From the NCBI RefSeq assembly GCF_003261575.2, contig NZ_CP036175.1, positions 3,162,001 to 3,226,000 on the forward strand: a stretch of 64,000 nucleotides of DNA. Direction: 5' to 3'. Below the pieces are notes generated by a model. The model searched no databases. It was not told the DNA's origin and worked only from the letters and a program-made list of their open reading frames with translations. The number at the start of each line of letters is the position of its first letter. The stretch's first letter is position 1. Positions 25,935 through 34,090 of this stretch are shown in pieces. The DNA is from Klebsiella huaxiensis (GTDB taxonomy: Bacteria; Pseudomonadota; Gammaproteobacteria; Enterobacterales; Enterobacteriaceae). The position numbers and the translations under genes are program-made.

Positions 25935-26213
25935 ATGAAGCGTTCAACCTGCCGCCTGCTTGCGGGCACCATTATGTCGATAATGGCTGCGTCGGCTCAG
26001 GCGTTGAAGGCTCCAGAGGTGGACCTGCGCAATCCGACGATATGGGAAGAAAAAACCGTGAATCCGCTCGCCGATAAACAACAGCCCTGCGAAGTGTTCA
26101 GCGGGCCAAACTGCTCGGTGTGGGAAGATGAGAAATCAGATATCCAGCGCGAACGTGAACGTAGGGAACAGCGGCGGAGGCAAAACGGTTTTGAAAACCT
26201 GCGATGGGAGTAA
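25935..26213 (+). CDS. Small secreted protein of unknown function
   Basis: A 92-residue protein with a clear Sec signal peptide (MKRSTCRLLAGTIMSIMAA, cleavage near residue 22-23). The mature part is short, with two cysteines about ten residues apart (CEVFSGPNC) that could pair in the periplasm, and a highly charged tail (RERERREQRRRQ). I do not recognise a family. The ATG at 25935 follows AAGGAT. It has its own putative regulatory dyad upstream and a bidirectional terminator downstream, so it is likely a single-gene unit. It is convergent with frmA. Confidence 0.6.
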   Translation: MKRSTCRLLAGTIMSIMAASAQALKAPEVDLRNPTIWEEKTVNPLADKQQPCEVFSGPNCSVWEDEKSDIQRERERREQRRRQNGFENLRWE

Positions 26214-26228
26214 TTCTGCGTTAGCAAT

Positions 26229-26253
26229 AACCCGGGCATGCCCGGGTTTATTC
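26229..26253. terminator. Bidirectional terminator between the small gene and frmA
   Basis: The perfect palindrome AACCCGGGCATGCCCGGGTT is followed by TATTCTT on the plus strand and by ATTGCTA on the minus strand. It lies 15 bases after one stop codon and 12 after the frmA stop codon on the other strand. Confidence 0.8.
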
Positions 26254-26264
26254 TTACAGAAAGA

Positions 26265-27383
26265 TCAATTCTCGCCGAAATGAATCACGGTGCGAATGGA
26301 TTTACCTTCATGCATCAGATCGAATGCTTCGTTGATCTGATCCAACGGCATACGGTGGGTGATAAACGGGTCGAGGCGAATTTTGCCCGCCATCGCCTCT
26401 TCCACCATTCCCGGCAGCTGAGTGCGCCCTTTCACGCCGCCAAACGCCGAGCCACGCCAGACGCGACCGGTCACCAGTTGGAACGGACGAGTTTTGATCT
26501 CCTGGCCTGCTCCAGCAACGCCAATAATCACGCTCTCACCCCAGCCTTTATGGCAGCACTCCAGCGCCGCGCGCATCACGTTGACGTTACCGATACACTC
26601 AAAGCTGAAGTCCACGCCGCCGTCGGTCAGTTCAACAATCACATCCTGAACCGGTTTGTCGTAGTCGTTCGGGTTGATAAAGTCGGTTGCGCCCATCTCT
26701 TTGGCGAGGGTGAATTTTTCCGGATTAGTATCAACCGCCAGAATGCGTCCGGCTTTCGCCTGTACCGCGCCCTGAATGACCGCCAGGCCAATGCCGCCGA
26801 GACCGAAAACCGCCACGGTATCGCCCTCTTTCACTTTCGCCGTATTGTGAACCGCGCCGATACCGGTGGTCACGCCGCAACCCAGTAGACAAACTTTGTC
26901 CAAAGGTGCCTGCGGGTTAACTTTCGCCAGAGAAATTTCGGCCACCACGGTGTATTCACTGAAGGTGCTGGTGCCCATATAGTGATAAATCGGCTCACCG
27001 TTATAAGAGAAACGGGTGGTGCCATCTGGCATCAGGCCCTTACCCTGAGTGGCGCGTACCGCCTGACAGAGGTTGGTTTTGCCCGATTTACAGAACTTAC
27101 ACTCGCGACACTCGGCGGTGTACAGAGGGATCACGTGATCGCCTGGTTGCAGACTGGTCACGCCTTCCCCCACTTCGACCACAATACCGCCGCCTTCGTG
27201 GCCTAGTACTGCCGGGAAAACGCCTTCCGGATCGTCGCCAGAAAGAGTAAAAGCATCGGTATGACATACGCCGGTATGGGTAATTTTGACCAGCACTTCG
27301 CCTTTTTTCGGCGGTGCGACGTCAATCTCAACGATTTTTAGCGGCTGGCCAGGGCCAAACGCGACTGCTGCACGTGATTTCAT
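26265..27383 (-). CDS. frmA: S-(hydroxymethyl)glutathione dehydrogenase (class III ADH)
   Basis: A 372-residue zinc alcohol dehydrogenase. The catalytic zinc site is in HTGVCHTDA and GHEGGG, the structural zinc cysteines are in CRECKFCKSGKTNLC, and the NAD motif is GLGGIGLAV. FrmA oxidises S-hydroxymethylglutathione, formed from formaldehyde and glutathione, to S-formylglutathione; it also reduces S-nitrosoglutathione. It is transcribed with frmR (23-base gap). Unlike the E. coli frmRAB operon, no frmB S-formylglutathione hydrolase follows: a terminator comes first. Confidence 0.96.
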   Translation of the reverse strand: MKSRAAVAFGPGQPLKIVEIDVAPPKKGEVLVKITHTGVCHTDAFTLSGDDPEGVFPAVLGHEGGGIVVEVGEGVTSLQPGDHVIPLYTAECRECKFCKSGKTNLCQAVRATQGKGLMPDGTTRFSYNGEPIYHYMGTSTFSEYTVVAEISLAKVNPQAPLDKVCLLGCGVTTGIGAVHNTAKVKEGDTVAVFGLGGIGLAVIQGAVQAKAGRILAVDTNPEKFTLAKEMGATDFINPNDYDKPVQDVIVELTDGGVDFSFECIGNVNVMRAALECCHKGWGESVIIGVAGAGQEIKTRPFQLVTGRVWRGSAFGGVKGRTQLPGMVEEAMAGKIRLDPFITHRMPLDQINEAFDLMHEGKSIRTVIHFGEN

Positions 27384-27406
27384 ATTCTCTCTTCCTCGTC
27401 GTGATT

Positions 27407-27682
27407 TTATTTTAAGTAGGATCGTAGTAGATGGCCGACTTCCGCCATTCTGGCGGCGCGTTGGTCTGGAGTCGTTTCGCCGCTCACCAGTTCATCTTGC
27501 AGGTGAATTTCAACCATTTCTCCCATCAGGCCGTTAGCGGCACCGCGGATAGAGGCGATCTGTTGCAGGATAGTCATGCAGGGTTCGCCGGATTCCAGCG
27601 CCCGTTCGAGCGCTTCAACCTGGCCGCGAATGCGCCGTACCCGGCTGAGGGCACGTTTTTTGTCTTCAGGTGAATGTGGCAT
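27407..27682 (-). CDS. frmR: FrmR formaldehyde-responsive repressor
   Basis: A 91-residue all-helical protein of the CsoR/RcnR family (DUF156). Pro2 and Cys35, the residues that formaldehyde crosslinks in E. coli FrmR, are both present (MPHSPEDKK and GEPCMTILQQ). The conserved RVRRIRGQVEALER helix is also present. It represses the frm operon and releases DNA on sensing formaldehyde. It is the first gene, with frmA 23 bases downstream. A G6-tract operator lies 20 bases upstream of its ATG. Confidence 0.96.
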   Translation of the reverse strand: MPHSPEDKKRALSRVRRIRGQVEALERALESGEPCMTILQQIASIRGAANGLMGEMVEIHLQDELVSGETTPDQRAARMAEVGHLLRSYLK

Positions 27683-27701
27683 GGTTACGCCCTCAAAATC
27701 A

Positions 27702-27720
27702 TATAGGGGGGTATACTATA
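27702..27720 (-). promoter_or_regulatory. FrmR operator overlapping the frmRA promoter
   Basis: The plus strand reads TATAGGGGGGTATACTATA, an AT-rich inverted repeat around a six-G tract, as bound by CsoR/RcnR-family repressors. On the minus strand TATAGTATA could supply the -10 element, with TTGCCT or TTGATT about 17-20 bases upstream. Confidence 0.75.
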
Positions 27721-27818
27721 TTTTTCCACTTAAAGAGGCAAATCAACTCGCCGCTTTAACCGTAGTATAGCGGCGAAAATTTGCGTTTAGTCGAGCTTGA
27801 GGGCCATGAGAAACAAGA

Positions 27819-27838
27819 AACCCGCCGAAGCGGGTCTG
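27819..27838 (-). terminator. Terminator of cybB
   Basis: On the minus strand, ACCCGC-TTCG-GCGGGT is followed by TTCTTGTTTC, about 9 bases after the stop codon of cybB. Confidence 0.85.
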
Positions 27839-27846
27839 AAGATATG

Positions 27847-28374
27847 CTAGCGTTTGCGCGGCATCATCCGCAGCAGCGTGTTGTCTTTCCAGAAGTAATG
27901 ATGCATCAGCGCCGCCAGCGCGTGCAGGCCGACAATAAAGTAGCCGGTGTTCGCCAGCAGCTCGTGCCACCCCTTCAGCGTATCCACCAGCTCAAAGTTG
28001 CTTTCTGCCGCGTGGGGCATGGTCAAACCAAAAACAAACCACGGATTGCCACGATAATACATCATCACCATGCCAATCACCGGCAGCGCGATAAACAGCA
28101 GATAGATAACCAAATGCCCGAGGTGCGCGAAGCCAGTCATCATTGGTGACGGTTTGGGCACAATTGGCGGTGCGGGAAATTTCAGGCGCACGAGCAGACG
28201 CGCCACCATCAGTACAAAGATCGAGATCCCGCAAGAGACATGAATCATATTAATGACCGGCCGCGCGCTCCGAGGGAAAAAGCCTCGTAGCTCCATTGCA
28301 GCATAAGCGCCAATCACTAACAAAAAGACCAGCCAGTGGATGCCTATCTGCAGGCCGGAGTATTTATCGCGCAT
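27847..28374 (-). CDS. cybB: Cytochrome b561
   Basis: A 175-residue four-helix membrane cytochrome matching E. coli CybB (176). Haem-ligand histidines are visible in the first helix (GIHWLVF), in MIHVSCG and in the last helix (GLHALAALMHHYF). It is a dihaem superoxide:ubiquinone oxidoreductase in the inner membrane. The gene order cybB-gapC-aldA is that of E. coli, but here about 4.4 kb of extra DNA separates cybB from gapC. It is followed by a terminator and is probably monocistronic. Confidence 0.93.
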   Translation of the reverse strand: MRDKYSGLQIGIHWLVFLLVIGAYAAMELRGFFPRSARPVINMIHVSCGISIFVLMVARLLVRLKFPAPPIVPKPSPMMTGFAHLGHLVIYLLFIALPVIGMVMMYYRGNPWFVFGLTMPHAAESNFELVDTLKGWHELLANTGYFIVGLHALAALMHHYFWKDNTLLRMMPRKR

Positions 28375-28491
28375 GGAAAACCCTTAAGGAAACTGTGATG
28401 CCGTCAACATAACCACCTTTTCTTAAAAATTCATTAACTTTTACGCATTGTTTTTTTGAATATTGCAAAAAAAGAAATGTGAATCAGGCTG

Positions 28492-28911
28492 TTAATTCAT
28501 GTTCAACCAAAACGATTCCTGACAAATATTATGAAAATTCTTCTTCAATGGTCTGATCTCCTTTCCAGCCGTATCTATCACTTCCCAACAAATCCAACGT
28601 TCAGGGCAAACAGTATTGGGATGTTGTATTGCTTCAAGTTCATTAGTGCAGCGGATTACCACACCACTATCATGAAGCCACTCTTTGGTGACAGTCTCAA
28701 CCTCTGCCAAATCATCAGATTCCCTTGATTCTTGAATGCAAATTACTTCCTTTCCGTTTTTAATAGCATTCACATAATACGCCAAATTAATCATATTTTT
28801 TTCGTATAAAAAATAACAATGGCAGGAATATACCCCTATACAGCTTCTTGCACAGTACTGTATCCGTAACAAAATCTTCTCAGGACACCGATTAATAATC
28901 ACTGTCAACAC
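28492..28911 (-). CDS. Hypothetical protein
   Basis: An AT-rich frame of 139 codons without a recognised family. The first part (up to residue 39) is Cys- and Ile-rich and looks non-conserved. A second Met at 28794 gives a more ordinary 100-residue acidic protein beginning MINLAYYVNAIKNGKE, and I think this is the likelier start. The ribosome-binding site is poor for both. It has no signal peptide and no close neighbour on its strand. It opens the AT-rich accessory segment between cybB and gapC. Confidence that it is expressed is moderate. Confidence 0.5.
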   Translation of the reverse strand: MLTVIINRCPEKILLRIQYCARSCIGVYSCHCYFLYEKNMINLAYYVNAIKNGKEVICIQESRESDDLAEVETVTKEWLHDSGVVIRCTNELEAIQHPNTVCPERWICWEVIDTAGKEIRPLKKNFHNICQESFWLNMN

Positions 28912-29009
28912 GTTGTTAAAATTGATTTCTCAGACTTATGGGAAGCATGCTTGACCTGCCCCAGTATTAGATACAACGATCAGTTAGTAATGTCGGTTTG
29001 TTTACCGTT

Positions 29010-29321
29010 TTATTTAAGGATGACGTTGTTCGGGTTCACTGAGCTATCCATCAGAATGTAATGTGCCTCTTTGCGTTTGTGTTGATCAATTAAGGGGACA
29101 AGCCGTCTGAAGTGCTCACTTGCGCAATGCTCATCAAGTGCCGCACGGTCAGGCCATTCCTCGATAAAAATGAAATGACCCGAGTCCTTCGCATCGATGT
29201 ACAAATCATAGGCAATGCAGAGCGGCTCTTTTTGGGTTGCGGCTACCAGCTCCCGGTACAGGGGGAGAACAGTTTCAACCCATTCAGGTTGTATAAAATC
29301 TTCGGCAATGACTTTTAACAT
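29010..29321 (-). CDS. ABM-domain monooxygenase-like protein
   Basis: A 103-residue protein of the antibiotic-biosynthesis-monooxygenase (dimeric alpha/beta barrel) fold. The FIFIEEWPDRAALDEHCASEHF block is the family core, and the order of strands fits YgiN-type quinol monooxygenases. Such proteins act as homodimers on quinols or small aromatic compounds without a metal, or have no known reaction. It is isolated on its strand within the AT-rich accessory segment. The precise function is unknown. Confidence 0.75.
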   Translation of the reverse strand: MLKVIAEDFIQPEWVETVLPLYRELVAATQKEPLCIAYDLYIDAKDSGHFIFIEEWPDRAALDEHCASEHFRRLVPLIDQHKRKEAHYILMDSSVNPNNVILK

Positions 29322-29523
29322 TCGGGCCTCAACGGTAAAAAAAGGATGCTGATACTATGGAGTAAAAAAATATGCTGGACAAGATTCAGTCAGGTTTGTC
29401 CCTTTGCCTGACAGAAATTTATCGTCCAGACTTAAAGTAAAGACGTGGTGTGCATCGGCATTGTGCTTTACACTGCGCGCTGCAAAAACTGAGTAGATAA
29501 ACGATTAACCAGGCGGTAAGGCG

Positions 29524-30000
29524 ATGAACGGAACGATCACAACGTGGTTTAAAGATAAAGGCTTTGGATTTATCAAAGATGAAAACGGTGATAACCGTTA
29601 TTTTCATGTGATTAAGGTCGCCAATCCCGATCTGATAAAGAAAGATGCAGCCGTCACATTCGAACCCACTACAAATAACAAAGGCTTATCCGCTTACGCG
29701 GTAAAAGTGGTACCGGAAAGCAAATACATCTATATCGCGGGTGAGCGTATTAAGCTCACATCAATCAAGTCCTATCTGGTTTACAGCGAAGAAGTGCCAG
29801 CAGACACCCGCATTGATAAAGAAAACGCTGTGCTGTCTGTAGGTACGCTGATGGGGAGCATCAGACCAAAATCAGCCGCTAAACCAGGTGAAATGCGCTC
29901 GCTGAAAAAGCTGGCGGTGACCACTTTTCAGGGAACGACGTTAATCTTTTCTGAAGATGAAATAGACGTGGATGCCACGGTAAAAATGCTCAAGGTCTGA
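29524..30000 (+). CDS. Cold-shock-domain protein with C-terminal extension
   Basis: A 158-residue protein. The N-terminal 65 residues form a cold-shock domain with the RNA-binding motif KGFGFIK (residues 12-18) and a FHV motif in place of the usual FVHxS second motif. The remaining 90 residues have no recognised domain. CspA-type domains bind single-stranded RNA or DNA. The extension makes it unlike the 70-residue housekeeping Csp proteins. The region upstream (29322-29523) contains a plausible promoter but no long CspA-like leader that I can identify. A palindromic repeat follows the stop codon by 30 bases. Confidence 0.75.
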   Translation: MNGTITTWFKDKGFGFIKDENGDNRYFHVIKVANPDLIKKDAAVTFEPTTNNKGLSAYAVKVVPESKYIYIAGERIKLTSIKSYLVYSEEVPADTRIDKENAVLSVGTLMGSIRPKSAAKPGEMRSLKKLAVTTFQGTTLIFSEDEIDVDATVKMLKV

Positions 30001-30029
30001 AATAGTGCTGTGCCGAAATCATGCTTGCA

Positions 30030-30156
<127 letters not shown>

Positions 30157-30200
30157 AGCAGGATTTCGGCATCGTTTAGTCATCAGGATATTTGGCGGAT

Positions 30201-31232
30201 TTATTTAACCGAGAGTTCCCTGCGGATAATTTCTGCCCCTGCACTTAACGCATTTAGTTTGCCTGTGGCTACCTGACGAGATAAAGGCGTCATGCCGCAG
30301 TTAGTCGAAGGATAAAGTTTGTCGGCATCAACAAACTGAAGGGCTTTGCGTAATGTGTCAGCAACCTCCTCCGGCGTCTCAATGGAATTCGTTGCCACGT
30401 CGATGGCCCCGACCATCACTTTTTTACCGCGAATCAGTTCAAGCAGGTTCATCGGAACACGTGAGTTATGACATTCCAGTGAGATAATATCGATACTGGA
30501 TGTTTGCAGCTTAGGAAATGCTTCTTCATATTGCCGCCACTCTGTGCCTAGCGTCTTTTTCCAGTCGGTGTTCGCTTTGATGCCATATCCATAGCAGATA
30601 TGTACCGCCGTTTCGCATTTCAGCCCTTCCACTGCTCTTTCTAAAGCCGCGATCCCCCAGTCATTCACTTCATCAAAAAACACATTAAAAGCAGGCTCAT
30701 CAAACTGAATAATATCGACGCCAGCAGCCTCTAGCTCTTTGGCTTCCTGATTCAATATTTTCGCAAATTCCCAGGCCAGTTTTTCGCGGCTTTTATAGTG
30801 GTCGTCATAAAGTGTATCAATCATGGTCATAGGCCCAGGTAGCGCCCATTTAATCGGTTGTTTGGTGAGCTGACGTAAAAACCGTGCATCCTCAACAAAA
30901 ACGGGTTTTTGGCGTTCAACAGCACCTGTGACGGTTGGGACGCTTGCTTCATAGCGATTACGAATTTTCACCACTTCACGTTTTGCAAAATCAACACCGC
31001 TGAGGTGCTCAATAAACGTTGTCACAAAGTGCTGACGCGTTTGCTCGCCATCGCTGACAATATCAATACCTGCACGTAATTGATCATACAGAGCCAAACT
31101 CAGCGCGTCCTTTTTCCCCTCAATTAACTCTTCATTTTGTAATTTCCAGGGAGACCATAGTTTCTCAGGCTCGGCGAGCCAAGAAGGTTTGGGTAAACTG
31201 CCCGCAGTTGAAGTGGGTAATAATCTTTTCAT
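30201..31232 (-). CDS. mesD: Core methionine synthase MesD family
   Basis: A 343-residue protein containing only the catalytic MetE-C-type domain, without the folate-binding half of full MetE (about 750 residues). Zinc-ligand candidates are His/Cys in VHICYGYG, Cys/His in LECHNS and Cys in STNCGMTPL. Its partner upstream is a DUF1852 gene. That pairing defines MesD, an oxygen-dependent, folate- and cobalamin-independent methionine synthase that requires DUF1852 (MesX). The ATG at 31232 was chosen because upstream frame would be translated from the palindromic repeat. In this strain the partner gene is frameshifted, so activity is in doubt. The methyl donor of this family is unknown. Confidence 0.85.
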   Translation of the reverse strand: MKRLLPTSTAGSLPKPSWLAEPEKLWSPWKLQNEELIEGKKDALSLALYDQLRAGIDIVSDGEQTRQHFVTTFIEHLSGVDFAKREVVKIRNRYEASVPTVTGAVERQKPVFVEDARFLRQLTKQPIKWALPGPMTMIDTLYDDHYKSREKLAWEFAKILNQEAKELEAAGVDIIQFDEPAFNVFFDEVNDWGIAALERAVEGLKCETAVHICYGYGIKANTDWKKTLGTEWRQYEEAFPKLQTSSIDIISLECHNSRVPMNLLELIRGKKVMVGAIDVATNSIETPEEVADTLRKALQFVDADKLYPSTNCGMTPLSRQVATGKLNALSAGAEIIRRELSVK

Positions 31233-31246
31233 AATAGTTGGCCTTT

Positions 31247-31442
31247 TATACCCTAAATAATTCGAGTTGCTTAAAGGCGGCAAGGGAGTGACAAATTCGT
31301 CGGGAACGAATTTGACCAGCCGAAGGCTGACCTCCGGTGAGAGGCAGGAGCCTCTCATTAATCCCCGGGAGCATAGATAACTATGTGACTGGGGTGAGCG
31401 AGCGCAGCCAACACATAAGCAACTTGAAGTATGACGGGTATA
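31247..31442. repeat. Palindromic enterobacterial repeat, copy 5 (196 bp, long form)
   Basis: The ends match copies 1-3 in the same orientation. The extra bases in the middle form three perfect hairpins: CAAATTCGT...ACGAATTTG (31292-31314), CAGCCGAAGGCTG (31317-31329) and TGAGAGGCAGGAGCCTCTCA (31338-31357). It fills the gap between mesX and mesD, ending 14 bases before the mesD start codon, and would be inside their common mRNA. Confidence 0.9.
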
Positions 31443-31451
31443 TATCGTTAA

Positions 31452-32428
31452 TTAAATAGCGTACTGAACAGACCACTTTTCGAGAATGTTCTTGTACGGT
31501 TTAATGAAGTTCTCTTCAGTAAATTTTCCCTGCTCAATAGCCAACTGGCTACGCTCTTCCCGGTCATAAACAATTTTTGTCAGTGAGTGATCCTGGTGAT
31601 TCAGGTCAGGCTGATAGCACTGCCCTGCCGCAGAGTTAGCATTGTAAATCTCTGGCCGATAAATTTTCTGGAAAGTTTCCATCGTGCTAATGGTACTAAT
31701 CAGCTCAAGATTAGTGTAATCGCTCAGTAAATCACCTGAGAAATAAAAAGCCAACGGTGCCACACTGTTTGCAGGCATAAAATAACGAACCTGCAGGCCC
31801 ATTTTTTTGAAATAGCCCTCAGTCAATGATGTTCCATTCTGTTGATATTCAATACCCAGCACAGGGTGCTCATTACCCATTCGATGGTAGGTATTTTTAT
31901 TGGATACGCTGAGGCATATCACCGGCGGTTTGCTAAAGTTATTCTTGTACTCATTTGAGTTTACAAAACATTTAAAGATATTGCCGTGTAAATCACCAAA
32001 ATTATCGGGAAGACTAAACGCTGATTGCTGTTTATTGTGTTCTAACAGCAATACGCTAAAATCATAATCTCTCACATAAGAAGAGAAGTTATTCCCTACA
32101 ATGCCTTCAATACGTTCATTGGTTTTTTATCAATGATATTCGTTTTCAATATTTCTATTACCGGAAAAGTGTCGCCATTAGCTTCGACACTCATCTCGAC
32201 AGAAATGATTTCAAGCTCTAGCGAATAACGTTCGCCTTTCGGATTATCCCAGTACGCCAGCGTGTTGAAACGATTGTCAATCATCAATAAAGTGTTACGC
32301 AAATTCTGCTGGCGGTTTTGTCCTCTGGCTAAATTAGCAAAATTAGTTGTAATACGCGTATTTTCAGAAGGGTTATAGTTTTCATCGAAAATACTGCTCT
32401 TAATCGTAAATGTAAAATTTTTATTCAT
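31452..32428 (-). pseudogene. mesX: DUF1852 / MesX, disrupted by a one-base frameshift
   Basis: Two adjoining frames belong to one DUF1852 protein. Codons from 32428 encode residues 1-100 (MNKNFTFTIKSSIFDENYNP...) and then run into a stop at 32096-32098. The other frame resumes NERIEGIVGNNFSSYVRDYD and continues to the natural end PYKNILEKWSVQYAI. The break is at a run of six A on the coding strand (plus-strand T at 32123-32128). Seven A would restore IDKKTNERIEG and give exactly 325 residues, the family length. MesX is required for MesD activity. Everything else in the gene looks intact, so the mutation is recent, or is a sequencing error in a homopolymer. Confidence 0.88.
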
Positions 32429-32468
32429 CGCAATTTTGCATCCTGAATCCTGACATGAAAACTGAATT

Positions 32469-32505
32469 TATACCCGTCATACTTCAAGTTGCATGGGCGT
32501 TGGCT
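32469..32505. repeat. Truncated palindromic repeat, copy 6
   Basis: Only the first 37 bases of the reversed unit remain (TATACCCGTCATACTTCAAG onward to GGCGTTGGCT), 41 bases upstream of mesX. The rest has been replaced by unrelated sequence. Confidence 0.85.
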
Positions 32506-32877
32506 CAGTCAGCGGTCTTCATGTTGCCAATAAGTTAATATGGTGTATTTTATGCCAGAGCCACTGGATGAGTGAAAGCGACTTAATTTCATTACAACAT
32601 GAGCTATCTTCATGATCCTCTGTCGCTGATTCGGCGTCAGACCAATCCTGTTCACAATCTGCCTACCCCAGCTAATATGCCCTTAACGAATAAAACTGAA
32701 ACAAAAAATTATTAACTGTCAGCATGTTAGCGCCAACCTCCAGAATTCATTAAATTTTTCATATGTTTTTTTCGAACAACTGGCCATTTTGCACAAATGT
32801 CCGGTTGCCCAATCCCGACGGCTGGACTAAGCCTGGAGAAGTTTTAACGTATCAATTCAACTTACCAGGAGATTTAC
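32506..32877. other. Intergenic region with a decayed coding remnant
   Basis: A 372-base AT-rich region before gapC. On the minus strand, 32509-32682 is an open stretch of 57 codons without a convincing start (it reads ...RQIVNRIGLTPNQRQRIMK... and ends at a TGA). It abuts the broken end of repeat copy 6 and looks like a leftover fragment of an unknown gene. The last 150 bases must contain the gapC promoter. The gapC ribosome-binding site is AGGAG at 32867-32871. Confidence 0.5.
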
Positions 32878-33876
32878 ATGAGCAAACTTGGGATTAATGG
32901 ATTTGGCCGTATTGGACGTTTGGTGCTACGCCGGTTGTTGGAAGTGGAAAGTTCTTTAGAAGTGGTGGCCATTAACGACCTCACCTCGCCAAAAGTGCTG
33001 GCCTACCTGTTAAAGCATGACTCTAACTACGGCCCTTTCCCATGGAGTGTTGATTTTACTGAAGATGCGCTTATCGTCGATGGCAAAAAAATCACCGTGT
33101 ACGCTGAAAAAGAGGCTCAGCATATTCCGTGGAAAGCGGTGGGTGCCGAGCTGATCGTCGAGTGTACCGGTTTTTATACCTCCACTGAGAAAGCGCAGGC
33201 CCACCTGAGCGCAGGTGCGAAAAAGGTGCTGATTTCCGCACCGGCAGGCGATATGAAAACCATCGTTTACAACGTTAACGATGACACCCTGGCCGCAGAC
33301 GATACCATTATTTCCGTCGCCTCCTGCACCACCAACTGTCTGGCGCCGATGGCAAAAGTCCTTAACGATGCGTTCGGTATTAAGCTAGGCACCATGACCA
33401 CTATCCACGCCTATACCGGCACCCAGTCGTTGGTTGATGGTCCACGCGGTAAAGATCTGCGAGCTTCGCGCGCGGCGGCGGAAAACATCATTCCGCATAC
33501 TACTGGAGCCGCGAAAGCGATCGGTCTGGTTATCCCGGAACTCAGCGGTAAATTAAAAGGCCATGCCCAGCGCGTACCGACCAAAACAGGCTCGGTAACG
33601 GAACTGGTCTCCGTACTGGCGAAAAAAGTCACCGCCGAAGAGGTCAATCAGGCGATGAAAAATGCGGCGGCGAACAATGAATCCTTCGGCTATACCGAAG
33701 AGGAAATTGTCTCGTCAGATGTGATTGGTAGTCATTTCGGTTCAATTTACGATGCCACGCAGCTTGAGATAGCCGAAGCCGATGATGTTCAGTTGGTTAA
33801 AACGGTGGCCTGGTACGATAACGAATATGGCTTTGTCACCCAGTTGATTCGCGTACTGGATAAATTCGCAAAATAA
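32878..33876 (+). CDS. gapC: Glyceraldehyde-3-phosphate dehydrogenase C, intact
   Basis: A 332-residue phosphorylating GAPDH. It opens with the NAD motif GINGFGRIGR, and the catalytic Cys150 lies in SVASCTTNC. The partner His is further on, in the HAYTGTQSLVD region. Position next to cybB and aldA identifies it as gapC. In E. coli K-12 gapC is a pseudogene with frameshifts; here it is full length without interruption. The housekeeping enzyme is GapA, so GapC is a second isoform, possibly used under special conditions or exported as reported for some enterobacterial GapC. It is convergent with aldA across a BIME. Confidence 0.95.
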   Translation: MSKLGINGFGRIGRLVLRRLLEVESSLEVVAINDLTSPKVLAYLLKHDSNYGPFPWSVDFTEDALIVDGKKITVYAEKEAQHIPWKAVGAELIVECTGFYTSTEKAQAHLSAGAKKVLISAPAGDMKTIVYNVNDDTLAADDTIISVASCTTNCLAPMAKVLNDAFGIKLGTMTTIHAYTGTQSLVDGPRGKDLRASRAAAENIIPHTTGAAKAIGLVIPELSGKLKGHAQRVPTKTGSVTELVSVLAKKVTAEEVNQAMKNAAANNESFGYTEEEIVSSDVIGSHFGSIYDATQLEIAEADDVQLVKTVAWYDNEYGFVTQLIRVLDKFAK

Positions 33877-33948
33877 ACAGCAAGCGAGCAGCGGTTCCTT
33901 GCATGGCCTACAAAAACCGCACACGCCTCGTAACCCCATCGCCTCCGG

Positions 33949-34073
33949 GAAGATTCTGCAACACCTTGCACTCTTCCTCCCGGGGGCGGCGCAAAGCGCC
34001 TGCCCGGGCTACGGGACCGCAGACGGCTGAAAACTTGTAGCCCGGACAGATGCGCAGCATCGCCTCCGGGAGG
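33949..34073. repeat. BIME between gapC and aldA
   Basis: REP units of the same type as those after ydcK: CCCGGGGGCGGCGC...GCCCGGG (33979-34008) and CCCGGACAGATGCGCAGCAT...CCGGG (34041-34070), with a half unit at the left. It fills the space between two convergent gene ends. Confidence 0.8.
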
Positions 34074-34090
34074 CGTGGATACCCGCTGAG

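Noticed and set aside
28375..28491. RydC small RNA near cybB
   Set aside because: E. coli has RydC in this part of the chromosome, but I could not find its sequence or a matching structure here.
32121..32130. Programmed -1 ribosomal frameshift in mesX
   Set aside because: The six A stand in codons AAA AAA preceded by T, so the required slippery heptamer is not in the right phase, and no downstream stem is evident. A simple mutation or read error is more likely.
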